The translations under genes and the position numbers were made by a program. Shown piece after piece: positions 1-5,155 of a stretch of DNA of 5,262 nt. The notes beneath the pieces were generated by a model. The model ran no database searches and was not told where the DNA came from. It saw nothing but the letters and a program-made list of their open reading frames with translations. The stretch's first letter is position 1, and every line of letters starts with the position of its first letter. Origin of the DNA: an uncultured Selenomonadales bacterium (GTDB taxonomy: Bacteria; Bacillota; Negativicutes; Selenomonadales; Selenomonadaceae); contig CALEPR010000015.1 in the NCBI GenBank assembly GCA_937910665.1, positions 1 through 5,262 on the forward strand, given 5' to 3'.

Positions 1-62
1 AAAAGGTTTAATTTGTTCCATTCGCTCTCACCGTGACGAATTAACACAAGTTTTTTTGCCAT
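1..62 (-). CDS. gpmA: 2,3-bisphosphoglycerate-dependent phosphoglycerate mutase, N-terminal fragment
   Basis: Only the start of this gene is in the window; it runs off the left edge. Read on the minus strand from ATG at 62-60, it gives MAKKLVLIRHGESEWNKLNL. This contains the RHGES signature of the histidine phosphatase/phosphoglycerate mutase superfamily, with His10 as the residue phosphorylated in catalysis. The text around it (KLVLIRHGESEWN) is that of the cofactor-dependent phosphoglycerate mutase GpmA, the cytoplasmic glycolytic enzyme that interconverts 3- and 2-phosphoglycerate. The start is set by a GGAG at 74-71, eight bases upstream. A strong promoter lies at 112-140. Other branches of the superfamily share the RHGE core, but the flanking residues favour GpmA. 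The length and C-terminus cannot be judged here. Confidence 0.92.
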   Translation of the reverse strand, partial: MAKKLVLIRHGESEWNKLNL

Positions 63-111
63 GTTTTCATCTCCAATCAAACAAAACACATTACATGAAC
101 AATTTTTAAGA

Positions 112-140
112 ATTTTAATATTTATGCTTTTCTTTGTCAA
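112..140 (-). promoter_or_regulatory. sigma-A type promoter of gpmA
   Basis: On the minus strand a perfect -35 TTGACA (140-135) is followed after 17 bases by TAAAAT (117-112), one mismatch from the -10 consensus. Transcription would start near 105, giving an untranslated leader of about 43 nt before the gpmA ATG. This is the strongest-looking promoter on the left side of the window and fits a highly expressed glycolytic gene. Confidence 0.8.
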
Positions 141-189
141 CTAAAAAAATACTTACTGTCCAACTGGAGTTTAAAAAATTTTCCAAGCA

Positions 190-208
190 AATATGTCCTA
201 GTCATATT
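190..208. repeat. inverted repeat in the divergent promoter region
   Basis: AATATG (190-195) and CATATT (203-208) form a 6-bp inverted repeat around 7 bases. Outer bases CCAA (183-186) and TTGG (207-210) add imperfect symmetry. It lies just upstream of the two candidate -10 boxes for the 296 gene and about 50 bp upstream of the gpmA -35, so it could be a regulator site. No known operator consensus was recognised. Confidence 0.3.
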
Positions 209-231
209 GGATTTTTGTTTATAAAAATCTG

Positions 232-260
232 TGGTATAAAATTTGCAGGCGTGTTATAAT
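232..260 (+). promoter_or_regulatory. promoter(s) of the DUF5693-csaB operon, extended -10 type
   Basis: There are two candidate -10 elements. The better one is TGTTATAAT at 252-260, a perfect TATAAT preceded by the TGn of an extended -10; no good -35 lies at the right distance, which extended -10 promoters can tolerate. A second, TGGTATAAA at 232-240, has the same layout. Initiation from the first would be near 267, giving a leader of about 29 nt before the ATG at 296. Confidence 0.6.
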
Positions 261-295
261 CGGAAATATTTTACAAAATAAAGTGTGGGAGTGCG

Positions 296-2362
296 ATGAA
301 AAAATTTATTTACAATCGAATTTTGTTATTGTTTATTGCGATTGGATTATTGGCATCATTGGCGATTGCTGGTCAGCGTCATGCAGTTGAGATCAGTAAT
401 TCACAAGTTGATATGGCAATGGACTATGAAAGTCTTTTCAATCTTGCCGAGCGTGAAGGTTATGAACTTGAAGATATTTTGCAACAGTTCAAGGACGCAG
501 GAATTACTTCGCTGGCAATTTACGACGCGACTTTTGAAAAACTTACTCGGCAGGGAAAAGTTATCGCGCTTTCCGGCAGTGAAATTTTGTCGAACTATCA
601 CAGCGGCATGCAATTAACTTCGCTGTGGAAAAATGCCGTCGAAAAAAATTTAATCGACGCGAACAAAGTTTACATCATTGGACGCACTTTAGAAAATTAC
701 ACTGAGGCGAAGGAAGATTTAATTCGCCGAATCGGTGAAGAAAGAGTTCATGTCCTCGCAATCGGAAACGTTGAAGTTTTGGAAGTCAAAGCGCAGTACA
801 ATCCTTTCATGAAAATGCCGCTCGGTTTGTCTTCGGACGAAATGAAAATTGCCTCCGACGCAGGATTTAAAATTCTTGCGAGACCTTACAACTTTACAAA
901 ATGTACTCCCGAAGATGTTCGCGCAGTTTTTCAGCGACTGGAAAATTTTCCTGTGTCTGAAATTGTTTTCGACGGTCCGGAAATTTTAGGCGCACCGAAT
1001 CACGTTGATGTGACGGCGGAGGAAATGAAAAATCGCGGCGTAACTTTGGGATTGATTGAACACTTCACGCAGTTGCAATTCTATCCGCAGACAGGAATGG
1101 ATCAACTTGCTCGCGAACTCGGCTACGATAAAATTGCTCGACTTTATGCAATTCCAAAAGATGAACAGCCGAAACTTTTAGTTGATGCGGCGGTTCAGCG
1201 TTGGGCGACGACAGATCACGAAAGAAATATCAGAATAAATTTGTTCAGGATTTATGACAAGCCTGCGCCGAGCATGACTTTGTTGGAAACAAATTTAAAA
1301 TATATTTCCGACACAAAAGAAAAATTACAGGCAGAAGGTTACACTTTCGGAGCGGCGGGAACTTTTGAAGATTATTATCCAAGCAAATTTTTTAGAATTT
1401 TGGTTTTAATCGGCGTGGCGGCGGCTGTGATTTTGTATCTGTCTTTAATTTCGCGCAGATTAAATTCAAAACAAAGACTGCAAATAAGTTTGTTTGTCTT
1501 GCTGTCGATAATTTTTGTCGTTCCAATTCTGCTTGGCGGCGGCGGAAAAGTTCGGACGCTCGCGGCACTTCTTAGCGCGAATATTTTCCCTGCGCTCGCG
1601 GTGATTTTGCAACTTGACAGACTGCAATTTATTCGCGTGAAGGCAAAATCCGAATCGGCAAATGAAACTGAAGACCTTTCGACTTTGCAAATAATTTGGG
1701 TGTCGGTCGCGGCACTTTTGCTGACAAGTTTGACTTCTATGATCGGTGCGGCTTATCTTTCGGGTTCACTTTCGGACGTTCAGTACTTTTTGGAATTTGA
1801 AATTTTCAGAGGAATAAAATTAACTTTCGTCCTGCCTTTGGTTTTAGTCGCCGTCGCTTTCTTGCAGAGATTTAACGTCGTGGACGAAGCGCGGAAAAAT
1901 TTTTCAGCAGTTACTCAGTTTAAAGAAATTTTGAACATGAACATAACTGTAAAAAGTTTGCTGGCGGCTTTGGTTGTAATCGCGGCGTTTGCAGTTTTAA
2001 TTTTGCGGAGCGGACACACGGCGGGAATGCCTGTCGCAGGAGCGGAAATGAAAATTCGCGCGATGTTGGAACAACTTTTCTATGCGCGACCGAGATCGAA
2101 GGAAATTTTCTTCGGACACCCGGCGTTTGTCTTGGCGATCGCGGCTTTCCTGAAAAAATTTCCGAAAATGGTTTGCTTTGTCCTGACGCTTGCGGCGACG
2201 ATTGGACAAAGTTCGATGGTTGAAACTTTTGCACATATGCGTACGCCAATTTTTATGTCGTTTATGCGCGGCGTGGACGGCGTGATACCGGGCGCGATAA
2301 TCGGCGCAGTTTTGATTTTGTTTTTGCAATTCTTTGTCCGTTTCAAGGCTGACGACAGGTGA
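296..2362 (+). CDS. DUF5693 family polytopic membrane protein
   Basis: This 688-aa membrane protein has no established function. An N-terminal hydrophobic segment (about residues 7-25) is a signal anchor. It is followed by a soluble region (about 30-365) that should be extracytoplasmic. The C-terminal half is rich in hydrophobic helices, roughly at 366-386, 395-413, 420-438, 465-485, 508-524, 552-570, 606-632 and 660-682. The pattern, the LEQLFYARPRSKEIFFGHP stretch near 591-609, and the position directly before csaB match what I know of DUF5693 proteins; this is recognition from memory, not a search. The start at 296 is supported by GGGAG at 287-291, although the 4-base spacer is short. Six bases separate it from csaB, so the two are probably co-transcribed. 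A role in cell-envelope polysaccharide export or modification alongside CsaB is inference from the neighbour. Confidence 0.82.
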   Translation: MKKFIYNRILLLFIAIGLLASLAIAGQRHAVEISNSQVDMAMDYESLFNLAEREGYELEDILQQFKDAGITSLAIYDATFEKLTRQGKVIALSGSEILSNYHSGMQLTSLWKNAVEKNLIDANKVYIIGRTLENYTEAKEDLIRRIGEERVHVLAIGNVEVLEVKAQYNPFMKMPLGLSSDEMKIASDAGFKILARPYNFTKCTPEDVRAVFQRLENFPVSEIVFDGPEILGAPNHVDVTAEEMKNRGVTLGLIEHFTQLQFYPQTGMDQLARELGYDKIARLYAIPKDEQPKLLVDAAVQRWATTDHERNIRINLFRIYDKPAPSMTLLETNLKYISDTKEKLQAEGYTFGAAGTFEDYYPSKFFRILVLIGVAAAVILYLSLISRRLNSKQRLQISLFVLLSIIFVVPILLGGGGKVRTLAALLSANIFPALAVILQLDRLQFIRVKAKSESANETEDLSTLQIIWVSVAALLLTSLTSMIGAAYLSGSLSDVQYFLEFEIFRGIKLTFVLPLVLVAVAFLQRFNVVDEARKNFSAVTQFKEILNMNITVKSLLAALVVIAAFAVLILRSGHTAGMPVAGAEMKIRAMLEQLFYARPRSKEIFFGHPAFVLAIAAFLKKFPKMVCFVLTLAATIGQSSMVETFAHMRTPIFMSFMRGVDGVIPGAIIGAVLILFLQFFVRFKADDR
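2357..2362 (+). promoter_or_regulatory. csaB ribosome binding site overlapping the upstream stop codon
   Basis: AGGTGA, six bases before the TTG start of csaB, contains the TGA stop codon of the preceding gene. It supports the TTG start and suggests that ribosomes ending the upstream gene help initiate csaB (translational coupling). Confidence 0.7.
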
Positions 2363-2368
2363 AAAATT

Positions 2369-3490
2369 TTGAAGAATATTTTAATCTCAGGTTACTATGG
2401 ATCGAAAAACGGCGGCGACGAAGCTATGCTTGCGGCTATGCTGGAAACTCTCCGCGAACTCGACGACGAAATAAATTTTACAGTCATTTCACTCAATCCC
2501 GAATACACAAAGCAACGTCATAATGTCGACGCTGTGGCTTGGTTGAATGTCTGGGCGATTGTGAAAAAAATTTTGTCGGCGGATCTTTTAATCAGCGGCG
2601 GCGGCAGTCTTCTGCAAAATGTCACAAGTCGCAGAAGTTTATATTATTATCTGGGGATTATTTTTCTTGCAAAATTTTTCGGCAAAAAGGTTATGCTTTA
2701 TGCGCAAGGCATTGGTCCTATTCGCGGAACTTTGGCGCATAAATTGATGAATTGGATTGTTAATCGCGTGGATTTAATAACTGTTCGCGACAAAGGTTCT
2801 CTGGAGGAATTAAATCGACTTCAAATCACAAAGCCGAAAATTTTTTGCACTGCCGATCCTGTCTTGGCGATAAAACCTGTAACGCTCGACGCAGGTAAAA
2901 AAATTTTATCGCGGCACGAAAATTTTTCATCATCAATTACTCACTCCTCACTCCTCATTCCTAATTCCTTAAAAGTTGGCGTTTCTGTTCGACGTTGGAA
3001 ACATTGGGAAAGTTGCAGATCGAATTTGACAAAAGCTCTGGACAAATTAGTTGAGGAACTCGGCGCGAAAATTATTTTCCTGCCGATGCAATTTCCTGAA
3101 GACGTGAAGGCGGCGAAGTTGACTGCGGAGTTAATGGAAAAAAATTCCACAGTCATCGACGAAGAACTTTCAACGGCAGAAATTTTAAGTTTGGTCGGCT
3201 GTATGGATATTTTAATAAGCATTCGACTTCACGCACTGATTTTTGCCGGAGTGATGGGCGTTCCGATGTTGGGAATTTCTTATGATCCGAAGATTGAAAG
3301 ATTTTTAGACTCAATCGGAGAAAAACCTGTGGGAACTTTGTCAGACGTGACGGCAGAGAAAATTTTTGACGGCGTAACAAAAAAACTTTCCGCAGGAAAA
3401 AATTTTGACTACGATACAAAATTAAAAAACTTGAATGAACTTGCCGTGACAAATGCGCGGCTCGCCGTTGAACTTTTGAATGAAAATTGA
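2369..3490 (+). CDS. csaB: polysaccharide pyruvyl transferase CsaB
   Basis: This enzyme of the polysaccharide pyruvyl transferase family (PF04230) would transfer a pyruvyl group from phosphoenolpyruvate onto a secondary cell-wall polysaccharide, making the ligand bound by SLH-domain surface proteins. Visible family features are the N-terminal ILISGYYGSKNGGDEAM (4-20), ISGGGSLLQNVTS (75-87), YAQGIGPIRG (111-120), the DLITVRDKGS region (135-144) and the C-terminal SIRLHALIFAGVMGVP (284-299) with His288. At 373 aa it has about the usual length. The start is TTG: the next in-frame ATG is Met20 and would remove the conserved N-terminal motif, and AGGTGA sits six bases upstream. It forms an operon with the DUF5693 gene. 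Residues about 188-201 (SSITHSSLLIPNSL) are encoded by a heptanucleotide repeat and look like an insertion in a variable linker before the VGVSVRRW strand. Confidence 0.92.
   Translation: MKNILISGYYGSKNGGDEAMLAAMLETLRELDDEINFTVISLNPEYTKQRHNVDAVAWLNVWAIVKKILSADLLISGGGSLLQNVTSRRSLYYYLGIIFLAKFFGKKVMLYAQGIGPIRGTLAHKLMNWIVNRVDLITVRDKGSLEELNRLQITKPKIFCTADPVLAIKPVTLDAGKKILSRHENFSSSITHSSLLIPNSLKVGVSVRRWKHWESCRSNLTKALDKLVEELGAKIIFLPMQFPEDVKAAKLTAELMEKNSTVIDEELSTAEILSLVGCMDILISIRLHALIFAGVMGVPMLGISYDPKIERFLDSIGEKPVGTLSDVTAEKIFDGVTKKLSAGKNFDYDTKLKNLNELAVTNARLAVELLNEN
2934..2968 (+). repeat. degenerate heptanucleotide tandem repeat inside csaB
   Basis: Five consecutive 7-base units can be read: CAATTAC, TCACTCC, TCACTCC, TCATTCC and TAATTCC (2934-2968). 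Two are identical and the others differ by one to three bases. They lie in frame in csaB and encode residues near 190-200, a serine- and leucine-rich stretch unlike the rest of the protein. Seven is not a multiple of three, so gain or loss of one unit would shift the csaB frame. Confidence 0.8.
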
Positions 3491-3500
3491 AAATAAATTC

Positions 3501-3529
3501 TTGCAAAAAATTTTGTCGGCAAGTATAAT
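3501..3529 (+). promoter_or_regulatory. promoter of a candidate antisense RNA (or lipase leader)
   Basis: TTGCAA (3501-3506, four of six -35 matches) and a perfect TATAAT (3524-3529) are separated by exactly 17 bases. Transcription would start near 3536, only ten bases after the csaB stop codon plus the promoter itself, and run toward the minus-strand terminator at 3557-3586 and the small ORF beyond it. Confidence 0.65.
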
Positions 3530-3556
3530 TTGCTCGAGAGTTGAGAGTTTTCGGCA

Positions 3557-3586
3557 ATAAAAAAAGTCCTGCTACCAACAGGACTT
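3557..3586 (-). terminator. intrinsic terminator of the small minus-strand gene
   Basis: Read on the minus strand, AAGTCCTG (3586-3579), a 7-base loop TTGGTAG and CAGGACTT (3571-3564) form a perfect 8-bp stem. With the last two T of the stem this continues as an unbroken run of seven T (3565-3559). This is a textbook rho-independent terminator oriented only for minus-strand transcription; on the plus strand the hairpin is followed by CGTGCC, without a T-run. Confidence 0.88.
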
Positions 3587-3646
3587 CGTGCCATCGAGAC
3601 GGTCAGCCTCTCATCTACTTTTTAAGAACAGACTAAAAGACGATGA

Positions 3647-3679
3647 GTAGCCGCTGAAGTTTGAAACTTAGGCGGCTAC
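3647..3679. repeat. GC-rich hairpin spanning the small ORF stop codon
   Basis: GTAGCCGC (3647-3654) pairs perfectly with GCGGCTAC (3672-3679). Inside it, AAGT and ACTT can add four pairs around a 5-base loop. On the minus strand it covers the last codons and the TAA of the small ORF. On the plus strand it is the best candidate terminator or 3' structure of the antisense RNA. Confidence 0.7.
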
Positions 3680-3748
3680 ATTTGTGCTTACCATGAGCAC
3701 GATAGCTGTCACCACAATTACGGTGATGATGAACTTCGCGATACTCAT
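3668..3748 (-). CDS. 26-aa hydrophobic peptide, candidate type I toxin
   Basis: I do not recognise a named family. The minus-strand ORF runs from ATG (3748-3746) to TAA (3670-3668) and encodes 26 residues: MSIAKFIITVIVVTAI followed by VLMVSTNVAA. Apart from one lysine it is a single membrane-spanning segment, like the small type I toxins such as Ibs, ShoB or TisB in length and character but not in sequence. Translation is well supported by GAGGTGA (3760-3754), five bases before the ATG. It has its own promoter (3847-3819), a leader of about 64 nt and a strong terminator (3586-3557), giving an mRNA of about 255 nt. An antisense promoter faces it from the 3' side. The likely role is a membrane-acting toxin repressed by antisense RNA. 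A small regulatory membrane protein with no toxicity is the main alternative. Confidence 0.62.
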   Translation of the reverse strand: MSIAKFIITVIVVTAIVLMVSTNVAA

Positions 3749-3753
3749 AAGCG

Positions 3754-3774
3754 TCACCTCATTTTTGGAGGCTT
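3754..3774 (-). promoter_or_regulatory. Shine-Dalgarno site with a facing anti-Shine-Dalgarno sequence
   Basis: On the minus strand GAGGTGA (3760-3754) is the ribosome binding site of the 26-aa ORF. Just upstream, CCTC (3771-3768) can pair with its GAGG (3760-3757) across a 7-base A-rich loop, with an added G-U pair (3772-3756). Such a hairpin would hide the ribosome binding site, a feature common in type I toxin mRNAs. The stem is short, so its stability is uncertain. Confidence 0.5.
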
Positions 3775-3793
3775 AGAATTTGACCGCCCCGCC

Positions 3794-3831
3794 TTTCAGC
3801 TTCGGCACTATGGCAGGAATTATAGCTGAAA
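3794..3831. repeat. 7-bp inverted repeat around the toxin promoter start region
   Basis: TTTCAGC (3794-3800) and GCTGAAA (3825-3831) are a perfect inverted repeat, 31 bp centre to centre. They flank the -10 box and the predicted start of the minus-strand small gene, a position where a repressor could bind. No known regulator motif is recognised. Confidence 0.4.
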
Positions 3832-3847
3832 ATTTGGTGAAAGACAA
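3819..3847 (-). promoter_or_regulatory. promoter of the 26-aa hydrophobic peptide gene
   Basis: On the minus strand TTGTCT (3847-3842, four of six matches) is followed after exactly 17 bases by a perfect TATAAT (3824-3819). Transcription should begin near 3812, giving about 64 nt before the ATG at 3748. The -35 lies only 11 bases from the lipase Shine-Dalgarno on the other strand, so this promoter and lipase expression share DNA. Confidence 0.75.
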
Positions 3848-3871
3848 TTATTTTTTGTGGAGGAAGTTTCT

Positions 3872-5155
3872 ATGCGAAAAATTTTAGTTGCATTTCTGAG
3901 TTTAATTTTTTTTGCGGATGTTGCGAGTGCGGAGGAAAATTTGGATTTTGGAACTGCGCGGACAGATGTAATTTGCGCTTTGACTTCAATGGCTGCTTAC
4001 AGCGGTGACACAAATTTTTTTACGCGAGATATTTTGACTGCGCGAGGCTGGGATATTTTCGGACTGAAAACGCAAAATAGTCGCGCAAATGTCAAAGCCT
4101 ATTTGATTGGCAGAAATTTGGACGACGGCGGTAAGATGAAAATTTTAGTCATCGCGGGGACTGAGGACTTGAAAGATGTTGAAGTTGACTTTCGCGTCGG
4201 TCGAGTCGGACTTCTCGAAGACGAAGTGGGCGCAGACAAAATTTTTGTTCATCGCGGTTTCCGCGACTACACAGACGCAGCACTTTCCGGCGGCGTGAAA
4301 GAATATTTGTTGGAGGAAATGGAAAAAAATCCTGAAGAAATTTTATATATAACCGGACACAGTTTAGGCGGCGCGGTTGCCTTGATGACTGCCGTCAGAC
4401 TTTGCGACGCGGGCGCGGACATGAGCAGAATTAAAGTTGTGACTTTCGGCGCACCTGCTCTCGGCAACAGAAATTTTGCCGACGCTTACAAAGATAAAAT
4501 TAACTTGCGGAGAATTGCAATCAGCGGCGACGTTATAAAAAAATCTTTGCAAGTTTTAGGTTATGTTCAGTTCGGAAATTTTGTCGAGTACAAGGCGAAG
4601 GAATCTGAAAATCACTATTCGCACTCAATGGCACTTTATCTTGAATGTGCGTTAAAAAATTATTATGACGTAGGCGGTTTTGAAAAGTTGGTTGACTTTG
4701 ATGAGAAAAATAAAATCGACACGCCGATTTATGTCGCGCCGATAAAAGTTCTGAAAAAAAGTTTCTCTGCGGAAGATGAAAAATATATTTTGTCGCTTTT
4801 GACAGACGGTTTGAGATCTCGGCTGACAAATTTAACTTTCGCCGAACCAAGATTTGTCACAGTCAATAAAGCGGAACAATTTTCTTACGACGCGAAAGAA
4901 TTTTTAAAATCTGCGCGAGAGGAGAACTGCAAATTTATTTTGATACAAAATTTGCGTGCAAAGACAGTGAAGGAAACGCGACAGCGAGAAACTCGCGTGA
5001 CATTGGACGAAATGATTTTTGATTCCGAAGGTAGATTGATTTCAATGCAAACCGCTGGACCTACGACGAAAGATTTAACAATTATTGAAACGGCTGCTTT
5101 TGCTCAAGAAAATTTGAGGTACAATCGCGAAAAAATTTTTAAAGGCGAACAATGA
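3872..5155 (+). CDS. exported class 3 lipase / alpha-beta hydrolase with extra C-terminal domain
   Basis: This 427-aa protein begins with a signal peptide (MRKILVAFLSLIFFADVASA, likely cleaved after Ala20), so it acts outside the cytoplasm. Residues about 30-262 match the class 3 lipase fold (PF01764): the oxyanion segment AGTED (95-99), VHRGF (126-130), the nucleophile elbow GHSLGG (162-167) with Ser164, and TFGAPALGN (191-199). The catalytic Asp is probably Asp220 in SGDVI, and the catalytic His probably His251 in HSMALYL. It would hydrolyse acyl esters such as glycerides or phospholipids; the substrate is unknown. Residues about 283-427 are a second domain that I cannot name. The ATG at 3872 is chosen because GGAGG (3859-3863) lies eight bases upstream and the signal peptide starts there; the longer GTG frame from 3857 would overlap that site. 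No clear promoter or terminator of its own is seen. Confidence 0.88.
   Translation: MRKILVAFLSLIFFADVASAEENLDFGTARTDVICALTSMAAYSGDTNFFTRDILTARGWDIFGLKTQNSRANVKAYLIGRNLDDGGKMKILVIAGTEDLKDVEVDFRVGRVGLLEDEVGADKIFVHRGFRDYTDAALSGGVKEYLLEEMEKNPEEILYITGHSLGGAVALMTAVRLCDAGADMSRIKVVTFGAPALGNRNFADAYKDKINLRRIAISGDVIKKSLQVLGYVQFGNFVEYKAKESENHYSHSMALYLECALKNYYDVGGFEKLVDFDEKNKIDTPIYVAPIKVLKKSFSAEDEKYILSLLTDGLRSRLTNLTFAEPRFVTVNKAEQFSYDAKEFLKSAREENCKFILIQNLRAKTVKETRQRETRVTLDEMIFDSEGRLISMQTAGPTTKDLTIIETAAFAQENLRYNREKIFKGEQ

Larger units (their letters stand above)
3536..3689 (+). ncRNA. candidate antisense antitoxin RNA of a type I toxin-antitoxin pair
   Basis: This is a predicted RNA starting at the 3501-3529 promoter. 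It would form the 8-bp hairpin 3564-3586, a long stem with CTCATC (3610-3615) and CTTTT (3618-3622) pairing with AAAAG (3635-3639) and GATGAG (3642-3647), and a third hairpin at 3647-3679. The third has an 8-bp GC-rich stem (GTAGCCGC/GCGGCTAC) and is followed by a weak U-rich stretch (ATTTGTGCTT), so the 3' end near 3685 is a guess. The RNA would be fully complementary to about 130 nt of the 3' part of the minus-strand small-protein mRNA, including its stop codon. No ORF with a ribosome binding site is seen on this strand. It may instead read through into the lipase gene. Confidence 0.45.

Noticed and set aside
1920..2346. Long minus-strand open frames across the 3' part of the DUF5693 gene
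   Set aside because: Three overlapping frames of about 88-110 codons have low-complexity, arginine- and serine-rich translations, lack ribosome binding sites and lie opposite a well-supported coding frame.
3500..3523. CTTGC/GCAAG inverted repeat after csaB as a terminator
   Set aside because: The stem is only 5 bp around a 14-base loop and is followed by TATAATTTGC rather than a T-run. The bases are better explained as a plus-strand promoter.
3564..3586. The AAGTCCTG hairpin as part of a CRISPR-like or IS repeat
   Set aside because: It occurs once, with a T-run on one side only, which fits a terminator. No second copy was seen in the window.
3693..3776. Plus-strand 27-codon ORF (begins MSTIAVTT) opposite the 26-aa peptide
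   Set aside because: It has no ribosome binding site before its ATG (the bases are GTGCTTACC) and no suitable plus-strand promoter close by. The minus strand has all the expected signals.
3857..3871. GTG start of the lipase at 3857, five codons earlier
   Set aside because: The GTG lies within the ribosome binding region GTGGAGG itself, and starting there would put acidic residues before the signal peptide. The ATG at 3872 has correct spacing.
3810..3887. Plus-strand short ORF starting ATGGCAGGA upstream of and overlapping the lipase start
   Set aside because: There is no Shine-Dalgarno upstream (CTTCGGCACT), and its open frame overlaps the lipase ribosome binding site and signal peptide. 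It looks like chance.
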